Part shown: positions 17,654 to 26,031 of the stretch, one piece after another | Numbering within the stretch: position 1 is the first letter of the stretch | Layout of the letters: the number at the start of each line of letters is the position of its first letter | DNA from: Anaerocolumna sp. | GTDB lineage: Bacteria; Bacillota; Clostridia; Lachnospirales; Lachnospiraceae | Length of the DNA: 64,000 nt | Assembly (NCBI GenBank): GCA_029256725.1 | Contig: JAQSXJ010000040.1 | Location: 1-64,000 of the forward strand | Direction: 5' to 3' | The notes under the pieces: model-generated | Databases searched by the model: none | The model's input: only the letters and a program-made list of their open reading frames with translations | What the model was told of the DNA's origin: nothing | Position numbers and translations under genes: made by a program

Positions 17654-17694
17654 CGTGTGTTCGAGACCTTCCACACGTAAAACAAAACTAAAGG
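17654..17694 (+). promoter_or_regulatory. probable preQ1 riboswitch upstream of queT
   Basis: A CGTGTG/CACACG stem encloses a loop with CCTTC and is followed by an A-rich TAAAACAAAACTAA linker running into the ribosome binding site AAAGGAG. The loop CCTT can pair with AAGG to make an H-type pseudoknot hiding the ribosome binding site, the architecture of translational class I preQ1 riboswitches. The A-rich linker resembles known class I aptamers. The gene controlled, queT, encodes a predicted queuosine-precursor transporter, which agrees. The canonical pairing details were not checked with a covariance model. Confidence 0.55.
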
Positions 17695-17704
17695 AGAATT
17701 TCAT

Positions 17705-18217
17705 ATGAAAAACAAAACCCAATTTATCACACAGGCTGCACTTATTGCTGCCATCTATGTGGTACTGGTCTTTGTGTTTAAGCCTATCAGCTTTTCCAAC
17801 ATCCAGATAAGGATTGCGGAAGCACTGACCATACTGCCCTATTTTACACCGGCTGCCATACCGGGTGTTGCCATTGGCTGCCTATTAGGTAATTTCTTAA
17901 GCGGTTCCGATATTCTTGATATCATCTTTGGAACACTGGCTACTTTAATCGGTGGAGTAGGCTCTTACCTGTTAAGACGCAATAAATACCTGGTTCCACT
18001 GCCTCCCATTATCTCAAACACCATTATTATCCCATGGGTACTGCGCTTTGCTTACGGGCTGACTCTGCCCATACCTGTTATGATGGCAACTGTGGGAATC
18101 GGTGAGATACTCTCCTGCGGCGTCTTAGGGCTTGGACTTCTGTTCTTGTTGAATTTATACAGAAATGTGATTTTCCCGGAAAACGGATACTTTAAGAAAA
18201 GTAAGAACCGGTATTAG
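17705..18217 (+). CDS. queT: QueT-type queuosine precursor transporter
   Basis: This 170-residue membrane protein has about five or six hydrophobic helices and the typical QueT (COG4708) features: an N-terminal TQAALIAAIY helix, QIRIAEALTILPYFTPAAIPG, and a GCLLGN motif in the next helix. QueT proteins are S components of ECF-type importers thought to bring in queuosine precursors such as preQ1 for tRNA modification. The ECF ATPases and T component would be encoded elsewhere. AAAGGAG before ATG 17705 is part of the riboswitch pseudoknot, so translation is probably lowered by preQ1. Confidence 0.88.
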   Translation: MKNKTQFITQAALIAAIYVVLVFVFKPISFSNIQIRIAEALTILPYFTPAAIPGVAIGCLLGNFLSGSDILDIIFGTLATLIGGVGSYLLRRNKYLVPLPPIISNTIIIPWVLRFAYGLTLPIPVMMATVGIGEILSCGVLGLGLLFLLNLYRNVIFPENGYFKKSKNRY

Positions 18218-18351
18218 TACATACCGGCAGTCATTCAATCTTTCCTGTAAGTATAGTATTAACAAGGTCTGATATATTTTGATTCTTAGAATATATCACT
18301 ATAGATAAGGAATTGAAGAATGCTAAGGGACAAGTTGATAACCCCTAAGCA

Positions 18352-18461
18352 GAATGGAAGCCTTAGTTTCAAGACTCAACTGATATGACCCCAATAAGTT
18401 AGACTTTATAACTTAACTTATGGGAGTCAGTTCAAACAGCCATGAAACTGAGGCTCCTTTT
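18352..18461. repeat. long nested palindrome, terminator-like, with IS3/IS150-type end motifs
   Basis: Outer arms GCCTTAGTTTCA (18360-18371) and TGAAACTGAGGC (18443-18454) enclose an inner imperfect palindrome (18378-18432) reading TGACCCCAATAAGTTAGAC on one side and TAACTTATGGGAGTCAGTT on the other. These inner arms resemble terminal inverted repeats of IS150-group elements brought together without a transposase. TTTTCTT follows on the plus strand, so the structure can terminate queT transcription. Confidence 0.45.
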
Positions 18462-18462
18462 C

Positions 18463-19266
18463 TTATGTTCCTGTGCTGTTATATCTTCCAATGCCTTTTC
18501 TCCATATATAAGCTGCTACCGCTGTAACACCGGCTGCTGCAAAGGGGGACATATACTTTAATACATCCATACTGCCTCCCTCTTTATTAAGAATATACAG
18601 GCAAGGATAGTAACTTACAAACCCATACGGCGCCAGAAAGGTAAGCAGAAATTTTACCGGCTTATTATAGATTGTCAGCGGATAGTCCGCAAAGGTACGG
18701 AACCCGCTCTGATTGTCCGTATAAAGCTTTCCTATCTCATCATTTCTTATGGTATAAAAGCTGGAAGCTCCAATCATAACCAGTAAACCTGCATGAATGA
18801 TTATGCCCGAAAGAAGTGTTACCAGCACAAATACAATTTTACCTCCTGTCCATTCCAACTTGACCCTGTCAAGGCTGATTCCCAGAAATACAACTGCTAA
18901 AATAAGCCTTGGAAAGAAGGTATACTGAAACTGGCGAAAGACCAGATAGCTTAGAGGTCTTAACGGCCTTATAAGAATGGAATCAAATTCTCCGCTCTGT
19001 ACAATCTGTCCCAGAGTAATCATTGGTCCCCATAAGAAAAATCCGCTGATGGAATAACAGAACCAGTTTATGTTGAATAGAAACAGTATTTCATGATAAG
19101 ACCAACTCTGAATAGAAGAGAAATTCTGAAATATAATCCATGTTCCTGCATAATAACCAAATACCATAACGGTGTTGGCAGCCAGTTCCAGCAGAAAGGC
19201 GGATCGATACTCCATCTTACTTTTCATGTAGGTTGTTATAAACTTCATATATAGTTTTATGTTCAT
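18463..19266 (-). CDS. ABC-2 type permease (COG3694-like)
   Basis: The 267-residue protein has six hydrophobic segments and motifs of the ABC2_membrane_6 family (GQIVQSGEFDSILIRPLRPL, FADYPLTIYNKPVKFLL, APYGFVSYYP). ATG 19266 is chosen because GGGAG precedes it; the upstream 39 in-frame codons overlap the end of the neighbouring permease gene. With the other permease and the ATPase upstream it would form a daunorubicin-type exporter, two different permeases per ATPase. It is the only undamaged member of the three, so the transporter may no longer work. Confidence 0.85.
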   Translation of the reverse strand: MNIKLYMKFITTYMKSKMEYRSAFLLELAANTVMVFGYYAGTWIIFQNFSSIQSWSYHEILFLFNINWFCYSISGFFLWGPMITLGQIVQSGEFDSILIRPLRPLSYLVFRQFQYTFFPRLILAVVFLGISLDRVKLEWTGGKIVFVLVTLLSGIIIHAGLLVMIGASSFYTIRNDEIGKLYTDNQSGFRTFADYPLTIYNKPVKFLLTFLAPYGFVSYYPCLYILNKEGGSMDVLKYMSPFAAAGVTAVAAYIWRKGIGRYNSTGT

Positions 19267-19304
19267 GTCATTCTCCCTTTCCTGACAGGCATCTTGCCAA
19301 ATGG

Positions 19305-20096
19305 CTAACCTCCCTGTACCGCCAGCTTTCTCCGCCCGCACTGCCAGGTATACTCTGTGGCAGCAAGCATTATAGCAATCCATAACAGCTGTATCAGAAG
19401 GAGTTTAAAGATCTCCTGTATTCCCACATTTCCCGTTAATATAGTAAGGGGTGTATAATAAATACACTGAAAAGGAAAAAGAAACGCAATGTTTTTCAGC
19501 TGTTCCGGAAAGAGCCACACAGGAATCCAAGCCCCTGAAAAAATCTGTTAGATTGCCCTCACAAACATGTTAAGAGGCCAGGTAACAAGAAACCAGAAGG
19601 CCAGGATGCCGATAAAATAAGCGACCAGAAAACTTACCAGCATTCCCAGCAGAATAGATATCAGGAAGGCCGGTAACCGAAGATCCAGGGGCAGTTCAAA
19701 ATGCCACAGTACTCTGCTCATAAGAAGCAGCGGTACTCCCTGTAAACAGATATTGACCAGATTCTCCCCCAGTCCGTCGCAGAAGGAAAAGAGCAGCATA
19801 TTATAAGGGCGAACCAAATCAATAGCTATTTCACCGGTACGAATCTTACGATTCATCAATTCTATTGTACTAAACTCTACCCCACAAGCAATGACACTGC
19901 TTAAAATTACATATGTAACGGTCATTTCTCTGGAATGGCCAGCCATGGAAACGGTATTTCCCAGAAACAATGCATTCCAGATGCTAATCTGTATATATAA
20001 GTATAAAACTTTTCCTAAAATTTTTGTAAATGCGTTCGCCCTGTAATAAAATATTCTCTGCACCGCATTTTTAATAAAGCGCAGGTATAACTGCAT
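19305..20096 (-). pseudogene. ABC-2 type permease (COG4587-like) split by an in-frame TAA
   Basis: The first 182 codons (MQLYLRFIKNAVQRIFYYRANAF at the start, key part KNAVQRIFYYRA) end at TAA 19548-19550 after FVRAI. The same frame then continues without shift through QIFSGAWIPVWLFPEQL and ends at 19305, giving 263 codons in total, the normal length for this permease. A single base change to TAA, probably from a tyrosine codon, would explain it. The 3' end overlaps the region upstream of the next permease. Unless the stop is suppressed or a sequencing error, the exporter lacks one subunit. Confidence 0.8.
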
Positions 20097-20111
20097 ATCC
20101 TTCCTCCTTTC

Positions 20112-21050
20112 TTATTTCTTTCGGTATATACTACGGATGATTTCTTCCAGATCCACTTCCCCCATCCTAAAATTCCGGATATGGTAACCGGAAAACAGCT
20201 GGGATAGGATTACTTCACTGGTGATTTCCACTGGAGAATATTCAATGGTCAGCTCTTCTCCTTCGGTTAGAGTTACCGGAAGCAGCGAAAAGGCATCTTT
20301 CATCTGTTCACTTTCCTCCTGGCTTACTGTTATCATAATCTTACTGCTCCTACCATAGTCCTTTTTTAAATGGCTGATATCTCCCCTGTAAATAATATGT
20401 CCGCCATCAATTATCATTATTTGCTGACTAAGCTCTTTGATGTCTGTAATATCATGCGTAGTCAGAATAAAGGTAGTGTTCCTCTCCTTATTCACCTGTA
20501 AAATGAATTTTCGGATATAATCCTTAACCGATACATCGAGTCCAATGGTTGGCTCATCCAGAAAGACAATAGGCGGATCATGAAGGAGGGCTGCACAGAT
20601 ATCCGCTCTCATACGCTGCCCAAGGCTAAGCTGGCGCGCCGGTTTGTCAATAAAACTCCCCAGATCCAGGATGTCACAAAACATCGTTAGGTTCTTCCGG
20701 TAACTGTTCTCCTCAATCCTGTACATCTTCTGTAACAGGCAGAAAGTCTCACGAATGGGGATATCCCACATAAGCTGGGTCCGCTGACCAAATACTGCAC
20801 CTATAGAGAACGCATTCTTCTTTCTATCCTTAAAAGGATCCTGAGAATTAACTCGAATGGTTCCAGAGGTCGGTGCCAGGATACCGGTCATCATTTTAAT
20901 GGTCGTGGATTTACCGGCTCCGTTTGCTCCGATAAATCCTGTTATGGTTCCTGCCTCAAGGGTAAAAGAAATACTATCCACCGCCTTGGTTATCTTATAC
21001 TTCGGTTTGATGAAAGAACGTAAAGCCGCTGCTGCTCCGCTTCCATGCAA
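20112..21050 (-). pseudogene. ABC transporter ATPase (COG4586-like) with truncated N-terminus
   Basis: Walker A (GANGAGKST), signature (LSLGQRMRAD), Walker B (IVFLDEPTIGLD) and the ITTHD-type switch are all present, and the C-terminus matches drug-export ATPases of the COG4586 type. In that family about 20 more residues precede the AALRSFIKPKYKITKAVD stretch, including the first beta strand. Here the frame meets a LysR fragment on the opposite strand at about 21050, and no ribosome binding site supports the ATG at 21050. The break therefore removes the start region and probably the promoter of the three-gene exporter operon. Coding may persist from a cryptic start. Confidence 0.7.
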
Positions 21051-21487
21051 TGCAGCGGGAGGAACTGTGCTTACTGGTAAGCCCTTCCCATGAACTGGCC
21101 GGAAAGACTATAACACCGGAGGAACTGGCAACTTATCCTCTGCTTCTTACAGAAAAAGGTTGTGCCTACCGTGCTGAATTTGAAAGAATACAGAACCTAC
21201 ATGGGCTTGCACCCAAGATAGAATTGGAAACTGACAGTACACCTGTATTAAAACAATTTGCCGCTGCCGGGCTTGGTATTACACTTTTACCGAAAATAGC
21301 TGCATTGGATGAATTAGAAAACGGTAGTTTAACAGAGATAATCTGGGACGGAGGAGAATTTGAGGTATATTCTGAATTGCTATACCATAAGGACAAGAAG
21401 GTAACAAAAGCTATGAAGGCTTTTTTTCAACTGGTTAGAATACATAGTGTAGAACCGGAAGAAACTATGCTGTCAAAAGCTACGTAG
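21050..21487 (+). pseudogene. LysR-family regulator, C-terminal half only
   Basis: The 145 codons correspond to the second half of a LysR effector domain: EELCLLVSPSHELAGK, an LLLTEKGCAYRAEFE helix region, and FAAAGLGITLLPKIAA near the end. The N-terminal helix-turn-helix and the first effector lobe (about 150 residues) are missing. There is no ribosome binding site at 21050. It abuts the truncated ABC ATPase head to head, so one deletion or rearrangement probably cut both genes. It cannot bind DNA as it stands. Confidence 0.8.
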
Positions 21488-21811
21488 TCTTTTGTAAGAT
21501 GTGTTAACAGCCGTATATAAGTGCCTGCTTACACCTTAATCCAGCTCTAATTTTGATTCATTAAACCATTCATGCATTGTTTTATTTGCCTTTTGCCCGC
21601 CCTACGATACATTTTAGCGTGCGACTTGGCTTCCAGCCTGTTCGGTACTTGTTTCATAACATTTTTACATATTTGATGAACGAAGAGTCCGGCTTGCCAG
21701 ACTCTGGTACTGAAGCGCTGTCACGCTAGTGACAACCTTCCTTAAGCACTTCATGTGCATGTGCATCCTGCCCGGCAGGGTTTTAATGCAATAAGACTCA
21801 ATCCTATTACA
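21488..21811. other. unexplained structured intergenic stretch
   Basis: Two small palindromes are visible: AGAGTCCGGC with GCCAGACTCT near 21684-21707, and TGTCACGCTAGTGACA near 21719-21734. On the minus strand an open stretch of about 55 codons without a proper start (…RVWQAGLFVHQICK…, later MYRRAGKRQIKQCMNGL) ends at a TAG near 21552. It may be a decayed gene or an uncharacterised repeat; I do not recognise it. Confidence 0.35.
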
Positions 21812-21813
21812 TG

Positions 21814-21861
21814 AAAGAGGTGCCGCTTATAACCGTAAGCAGTTATAAATGACACCTCTTT
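21814..21861 (-). terminator. terminator of asnS
   Basis: AAAGAGGTG (21814-21822) pairs with CACCTCTTT (21853-21861), with an inner TTATAAC/GTTATAA stem. It lies just after the asnS stop and can work in both directions. Confidence 0.65.
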
Positions 21862-21877
21862 TATATTATTATTACAA

Positions 21878-23269
21878 TTATAATTCGCAGTTATTAACCG
21901 TACGAGGGAAAGGAATAACGTCTCTGATATTTCCCATACCGGTCAGATACATTACACAACGCTCGAAACCAAGTCCGAAACCTGCATGTCTTGCTGAACC
22001 GTATTTTCTCAAATCCAGATAGAAATCATAATCCTCTTGTTTAAGTCCCAATTCATCCATTCTGGCAATCAGTTTATCATAGTTATCTTCTCTCTGGCTT
22101 CCTCCGATAATCTCACCGATGCCGGGAACCAGTAAGTCCATAGCAGCAACCGTCTTATTATCATCATTAAGCTTCATATAGAAAGCCTTGATATCCTTAG
22201 GATAATCCGTAACAAATACAGGTTTCTTAAAGATTTCCTCCGTCAGATAGCGCTCATGCTCTGTCTGAAGATCGCTTCCCCAGCTAACCTTGTACTCGAA
22301 TTTATCGTTGTTCTTCTCCAGCAGTTCAATAGCCTCTGTATAAGTTACATGTCCGAACTCAGCATTCATAACGTGAGTAAGCCTGTCCAGTAAGCCCTTG
22401 TCCACAAATTCATTAAAGAACTTCATCTCTTCCGGTGCATTCTCAATAACATAACGGATAACATATTTAATCATACCTTCTGCCAGAGCCATATCATCCT
22501 TTAAATCAGCAAAAGCAATTTCCGGCTCAATCATCCAGAACTCGGCAGCATGACGGGTAGTGTTAGAATTCTCCGCACGGAAAGTAGGTCCGAAAGTATA
22601 GATATTGCGGAAAGCCATGGCATAGGTCTCACCGTTTAACTGACCGCTAACTGTAAGATTCGTCTCTTTTCCAAAGAAATCCTCTTTGAAATCAATCTTA
22701 CCTTCCGGTGTAACAGGCACTTTCTCAAGATCCAGAGTAGTAACCTTAAACATTTCGCCGGCACCTTCTGCATCACTACCGGTAATTAAGGGAGTATGCA
22801 CATAGACAAAATCCCTGTCCTGAAAATATTTATGAATAGCATAGGCAATCAGGGAACGCACTCTGAAAACCGCCTGAAATGTATTAGTTCTGGGTCTTAA
22901 ATGAGAAATGGTACGAAGGAATTCCAGACTGTGTCTTTTCTTCTGAAGAGGATAATCTGCAGTAGAGGTACCTTCAATTTCAATAGCAGTAGCCTGAATC
23001 TCAAAAGGCTGCTTAGCCTCAGGAGTAGCTACCAGTTCACCTTTAATAATCAGAGCAGCTCCAACACTAAGCTTTGAAATATCTCCGAAATTCTCCATAG
23101 TATCATGATATACAATCTGAAGGGTCTCAAAATAGGTGCCGTCATGAAGTACAATAAATCCAAAAGCTTTAGAATCTCTTATGCTCCTAACCCAACCACC
23201 TACAGTAATTTCCTTTCCAATAAACTTCTCTTTTTCCCGGTACAGCTCCCGGATTGTTATAAGTTCCAT
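21878..23269 (-). CDS. asnS: asparaginyl-tRNA synthetase
   Basis: The 463-residue protein matches class IIb aminoacyl-tRNA synthetases specific for asparagine. An OB-fold anticodon-binding domain occupies residues 1-110 ([17 protein letters not shown]). The catalytic domain has motif 2 ([21 protein letters not shown]) around residues 220-245, shortened here to its TTRHAAEF core, and motif 3 ([17 protein letters not shown]) at the end. It charges tRNA-Asn with asparagine in the cytoplasm. An AAAGGAG site precedes ATG 23269. No T-box was seen upstream. Confidence 0.97.
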   Translation of the reverse strand: MELITIRELYREKEKFIGKEITVGGWVRSIRDSKAFGFIVLHDGTYFETLQIVYHDTMENFGDISKLSVGAALIIKGELVATPEAKQPFEIQATAIEIEGTSTADYPLQKKRHSLEFLRTISHLRPRTNTFQAVFRVRSLIAYAIHKYFQDRDFVYVHTPLITGSDAEGAGEMFKVTTLDLEKVPVTPEGKIDFKEDFFGKETNLTVSGQLNGETYAMAFRNIYTFGPTFRAENSNTTRHAAEFWMIEPEIAFADLKDDMALAEGMIKYVIRYVIENAPEEMKFFNEFVDKGLLDRLTHVMNAEFGHVTYTEAIELLEKNNDKFEYKVSWGSDLQTEHERYLTEEIFKKPVFVTDYPKDIKAFYMKLNDDNKTVAAMDLLVPGIGEIIGGSQREDNYDKLIARMDELGLKQEDYDFYLDLRKYGSARHAGFGLGFERCVMYLTGMGNIRDVIPFPRTVNNCEL

Positions 23270-23512
23270 TATACGGGCTCCTTTGTTCTATAAAATATAA
23301 GGATATTATACCACAATTATTACAATTTACCATCGTAAAATCAACCGATACATTTCTTGTACAGATAATATCCAGTTAAAGCTAACCTACCGTTTCTTAT
23401 AATTCAGTAAATTCTCTAAGTAATAAAAGATACAAATAAATGAAAAGCATATTTTCCTTAATCAATTTCCGATAATAGTTCTATCCTGGTGAAATAATAT
23501 TAGTATATCCTA

Positions 23513-23813
23513 GGGAAACACCACACCTGCTGCCTCCAAAGACCACGAGGATTTGTCCTGGTCTCCCTAAGGTTTATCTCGGGAAGGAACCTAATGACAC
23601 TTAAACTGCTGTAAATGCGCCGAAGTCCGGAAAAGCCACTGTCTGAGCGAAAAAAACCAATCTAACCCCACAGCAGGTTCCTTCGCGAGTTTGGCTTTTC
23701 CGGACTTGTCCCAAGCACTTACAGCAGCTTATAGTGGAATAGGTTCCTTGCCCGAATAAACCGTGGGAGACCAGGACAAATCCTCGCCCCTTTAAACATC
23801 GCCACCGTTTCCC
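23513..23813. repeat. about 300-bp imperfect palindromic element
   Basis: Arms of about 93-95 nt (23546-23638 and 23692-23786) are inverted copies with scattered mismatches, e.g. CGAGGATTTGTCCTGGTCTC and AAGTCCGGAAAAGCCA in each. Pairing extends to GGGAAAC (23513-23519) and GTTTCCC (23807-23813). The centre (23639-23691) is unpaired. A 71-codon frame on the minus strand (23601-23816) lies wholly inside it and is probably not a gene, although such frames are commonly annotated. I recall similar sequences in other Lachnospiraceae, which suggests a dispersed MITE-like or structured-RNA element. The 243 bases from asnS to the element hold nothing else recognisable. Confidence 0.7.
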
Positions 23814-23831
23814 CAATCCTCAATTTATCCT

Positions 23832-23860
23832 TTGACAGTCCCCCCACAAAGTGCTAGAAT
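23832..23860 (+). promoter_or_regulatory. sigma-A promoter of the sensory hydrogenase operon
   Basis: TTGACA (23832-23837) and TAGAAT (23855-23860) are spaced by 17 nt, 74 nt before the ferredoxin start codon. Confidence 0.7.
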
Positions 23861-23933
23861 AATTCTATACATTGTTAAATTTCAGACAATCCAGCAAAGC
23901 GCTGATTGTCCTCTCTACAAGGAGGTTGTTATT

Positions 23934-24194
23934 ATGGTGGTTACAATATGTATTGGGAGTTCATGTCATTTAAAGGGATCAAGAGAAATTGTACATACAT
24001 TGGAAGCACTTATCAAAGAACACGGTGTAGAAGATCAGGTACAGCTTACCGGCTCCTTCTGCATGGGAGAATGCGTTAAGGGAGTCTGTGTAAAGGTGGA
24101 TGACAAATCCTTTTCACTGACCCCCAGCAATACCAAGGAATTTTTCACACAGGAGGTTTTAGGGGGCCTAAAGCATGAATGTCATCAGTTTTAA
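23934..24194 (+). CDS. thioredoxin-like [2Fe-2S] ferredoxin (NuoE/COG3411 type)
   Basis: This 86-residue protein has the four-cysteine pattern of thioredoxin-like [2Fe-2S] ferredoxins: CIGSSC near the N-terminus and FCMGEC about 35 residues later. ATG 23934 follows AAGGAGG; an upstream in-frame ATG at 23832 lies inside the promoter. Its end overlaps the start of the PAS-containing hydrogenase gene by 20 nt, so the two are coupled and probably exchange electrons. In other Clostridia such small ferredoxins accompany the sensory-type hydrogenase. Confidence 0.85.
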   Translation: MVVTICIGSSCHLKGSREIVHTLEALIKEHGVEDQVQLTGSFCMGECVKGVCVKVDDKSFSLTPSNTKEFFTQEVLGGLKHECHQF

Positions 24195-25926
24195 GGAAGC
24201 AAAGTGCAGAAACTGTTATAAATGTGTAAGAACCTGTGAAGTCAAGGCAATAACCGTTAAGCAGGAACAGGCACAGATAATGAATGACAAGTGCATTCTC
24301 TGCGGACATTGCCTGGAAGCCTGTCCCCAGAACGCCAAATTTCTTATCAGTGATCTTGACAAGGTAAAGGGATATCTTAAGGAAGGAATACCCACTGTAG
24401 TATCACTTGCACCTGCCTATCTTGGAGTGCTGAAATATAAAACCCCAGGTCAGGTAGTAACAGCCCTTTTAAAGCTGGGTTTTACCTCCGTCCGGGAAAC
24501 AGCAGAAGGTGCTGCCTTCGTTACAGCAGAATATCAGAAACTGCTGGCAGACGGCAGTATGAACAATATCATAACCACCTGCTGTCCAAGCGTTAATGAC
24601 CTTATAGAAATCTATTATCCCTCCTTAACGAAATATATGGCTCCGGTGGACTCCCCCATGGTAGCCCACGGTAAGTTAATCAGACACCAGCTTGGAACCG
24701 ATGTCAAGGTGGTCTTTTTAGGTCCGTGTATTGCAAAGAAGCGAGAAGCAGTAGGAGACCCAAGAACCAACGGTTACATCGATGCAGTCATAAACTTTAC
24801 AGAGTTTGAACAATGGCTTGAAGAGGAGAAGCTTCAGCTGGATACTCTGCCGGACTCCCCCTTTGATAATCCGGATCCCAAGGTCAACCGCCTCTATCCT
24901 ATCAGCAGCGGAGTCCTCTCTTCTGTAGTTGCAACGACAGACACTCCAAATAAATATCGGAAGTTCTATGTTCATGGAATAAAGAACTGCATCGATTTAT
25001 TTGAGAGCATGGAACGGGATGAGGTAAGCGGGTCTTTTATTGAGGCCGACATCTGCAGCGGAGGCTGTATCAAAGGTTCTGCCCTGAACCGGGAATCCAT
25101 CTCACGTTTTAAGGTAAAACTTGATATGGAGGAAGCCATTCCAAAGGTACCTCAAAAGGATAAGGACTTCTATGAACGTGCCGGGGATGTGTCCTTTCAC
25201 CGGATATTCTGCGACCGTTCCCCAAGAGATCCAATGCCCACAGATCATGAGATTTCAGAGATCCTAAAGAAGATTGGAAAGTCTACAAAAGAAGATGAAT
25301 TAAACTGCGGTGCCTGTGGTTACCGCAATTGCAGGGAGAAAGCAATTGCAGTATATCAGGGAAAAGCAGAACTTACCATGTGTATTCCCTATATGCATGA
25401 GAAAGCTCAGTCCATGGCAAATATAGTACTGGATACCACTCCAAACATACTGATCATAGCAGATCCTGATATGCGTATTGTGGAGTTCAACAGTGCAGCA
25501 GAAAGAAGCTTTCGCATTACCAGAGCCAAAGCCCTTGAGATGTTTCTGTATGAGCTGTTGGAAACTGCTGATTTTGAAGAAGTAATTAAGACCAGAACCT
25601 CCGTCTTTGGAAAAAAAGTAACCCTGCAGGATCCCGGCATTACAGTTATACAGAATATTGTATATATCGAAAAACCTAAGGGCGTTCTTGGCATCCTTCA
25701 GGATATAACCCTGGAAGAAGAAAAGAACCAGCTGGCTTACAAGGTGAAGATGGATACCATTGAAATGGCTCAGAAAGTAATTGACAAGCAGATGTTAGTA
25801 GCCCAGCAAATTGCAGGGCTCTTAGGTGAGACCACTGCTGAAACCAAAGTAACTTTAACAAAGCTTCGTGATACCATCCTTTATGACGGCATGGAGTCTC
25901 CTAATAAAAATAACCGGAGCACATAA
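24175..25926 (+). CDS. sensory-type [FeFe]-hydrogenase with PAS domain (HydS/HfsB-like)
   Basis: Two N-terminal [4Fe-4S] motifs (CRNCYKCVRTC, CILCGHCLEAC) precede an H-cluster domain with TTCCPS, GPCIAKK and ICSGGC. A further four-cysteine FeS motif (CGACGYRNC) lies near residue 380 and a PAS domain at about 420-520, ending in a helical tail. This arrangement is that of group C [FeFe]-hydrogenases, thought to sense H2 or redox state rather than produce H2. The next gene encodes a PP2C phosphatase, as is usual for the group. It likely passes a redox signal to regulation of the catalytic hydrogenases; that output is inferred. Confidence 0.88.
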   Translation: MNVISFKEAKCRNCYKCVRTCEVKAITVKQEQAQIMNDKCILCGHCLEACPQNAKFLISDLDKVKGYLKEGIPTVVSLAPAYLGVLKYKTPGQVVTALLKLGFTSVRETAEGAAFVTAEYQKLLADGSMNNIITTCCPSVNDLIEIYYPSLTKYMAPVDSPMVAHGKLIRHQLGTDVKVVFLGPCIAKKREAVGDPRTNGYIDAVINFTEFEQWLEEEKLQLDTLPDSPFDNPDPKVNRLYPISSGVLSSVVATTDTPNKYRKFYVHGIKNCIDLFESMERDEVSGSFIEADICSGGCIKGSALNRESISRFKVKLDMEEAIPKVPQKDKDFYERAGDVSFHRIFCDRSPRDPMPTDHEISEILKKIGKSTKEDELNCGACGYRNCREKAIAVYQGKAELTMCIPYMHEKAQSMANIVLDTTPNILIIADPDMRIVEFNSAAERSFRITRAKALEMFLYELLETADFEEVIKTRTSVFGKKVTLQDPGITVIQNIVYIEKPKGVLGILQDITLEEEKNQLAYKVKMDTIEMAQKVIDKQMLVAQQIAGLLGETTAETKVTLTKLRDTILYDGMESPNKNNRST

Positions 25927-26031
25927 TTAGCCACCTGGTTTGTATAATATCCGGCTGTTCACTTTAAAAAACAAAACTTTACAGCCACTTTAGACAAGAA
26001 TGCTTGTGCTTTTCAGAAAGGGTGGTAAAAT

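Noticed and set aside
17611-17700. Class II preQ1 riboswitch upstream of queT
   Set aside because: The first hairpin loop (ACAAACC) cannot pair with the ribosome binding site as class II requires, whereas the second hairpin loop CCTT can; class I fits better.
23601-23816. 71-codon ORF on the minus strand
   Set aside because: It lies wholly inside the long palindrome, has no ribosome binding site and its composition (C, G, R, S rich) follows the repeat; probably a non-coding frame.
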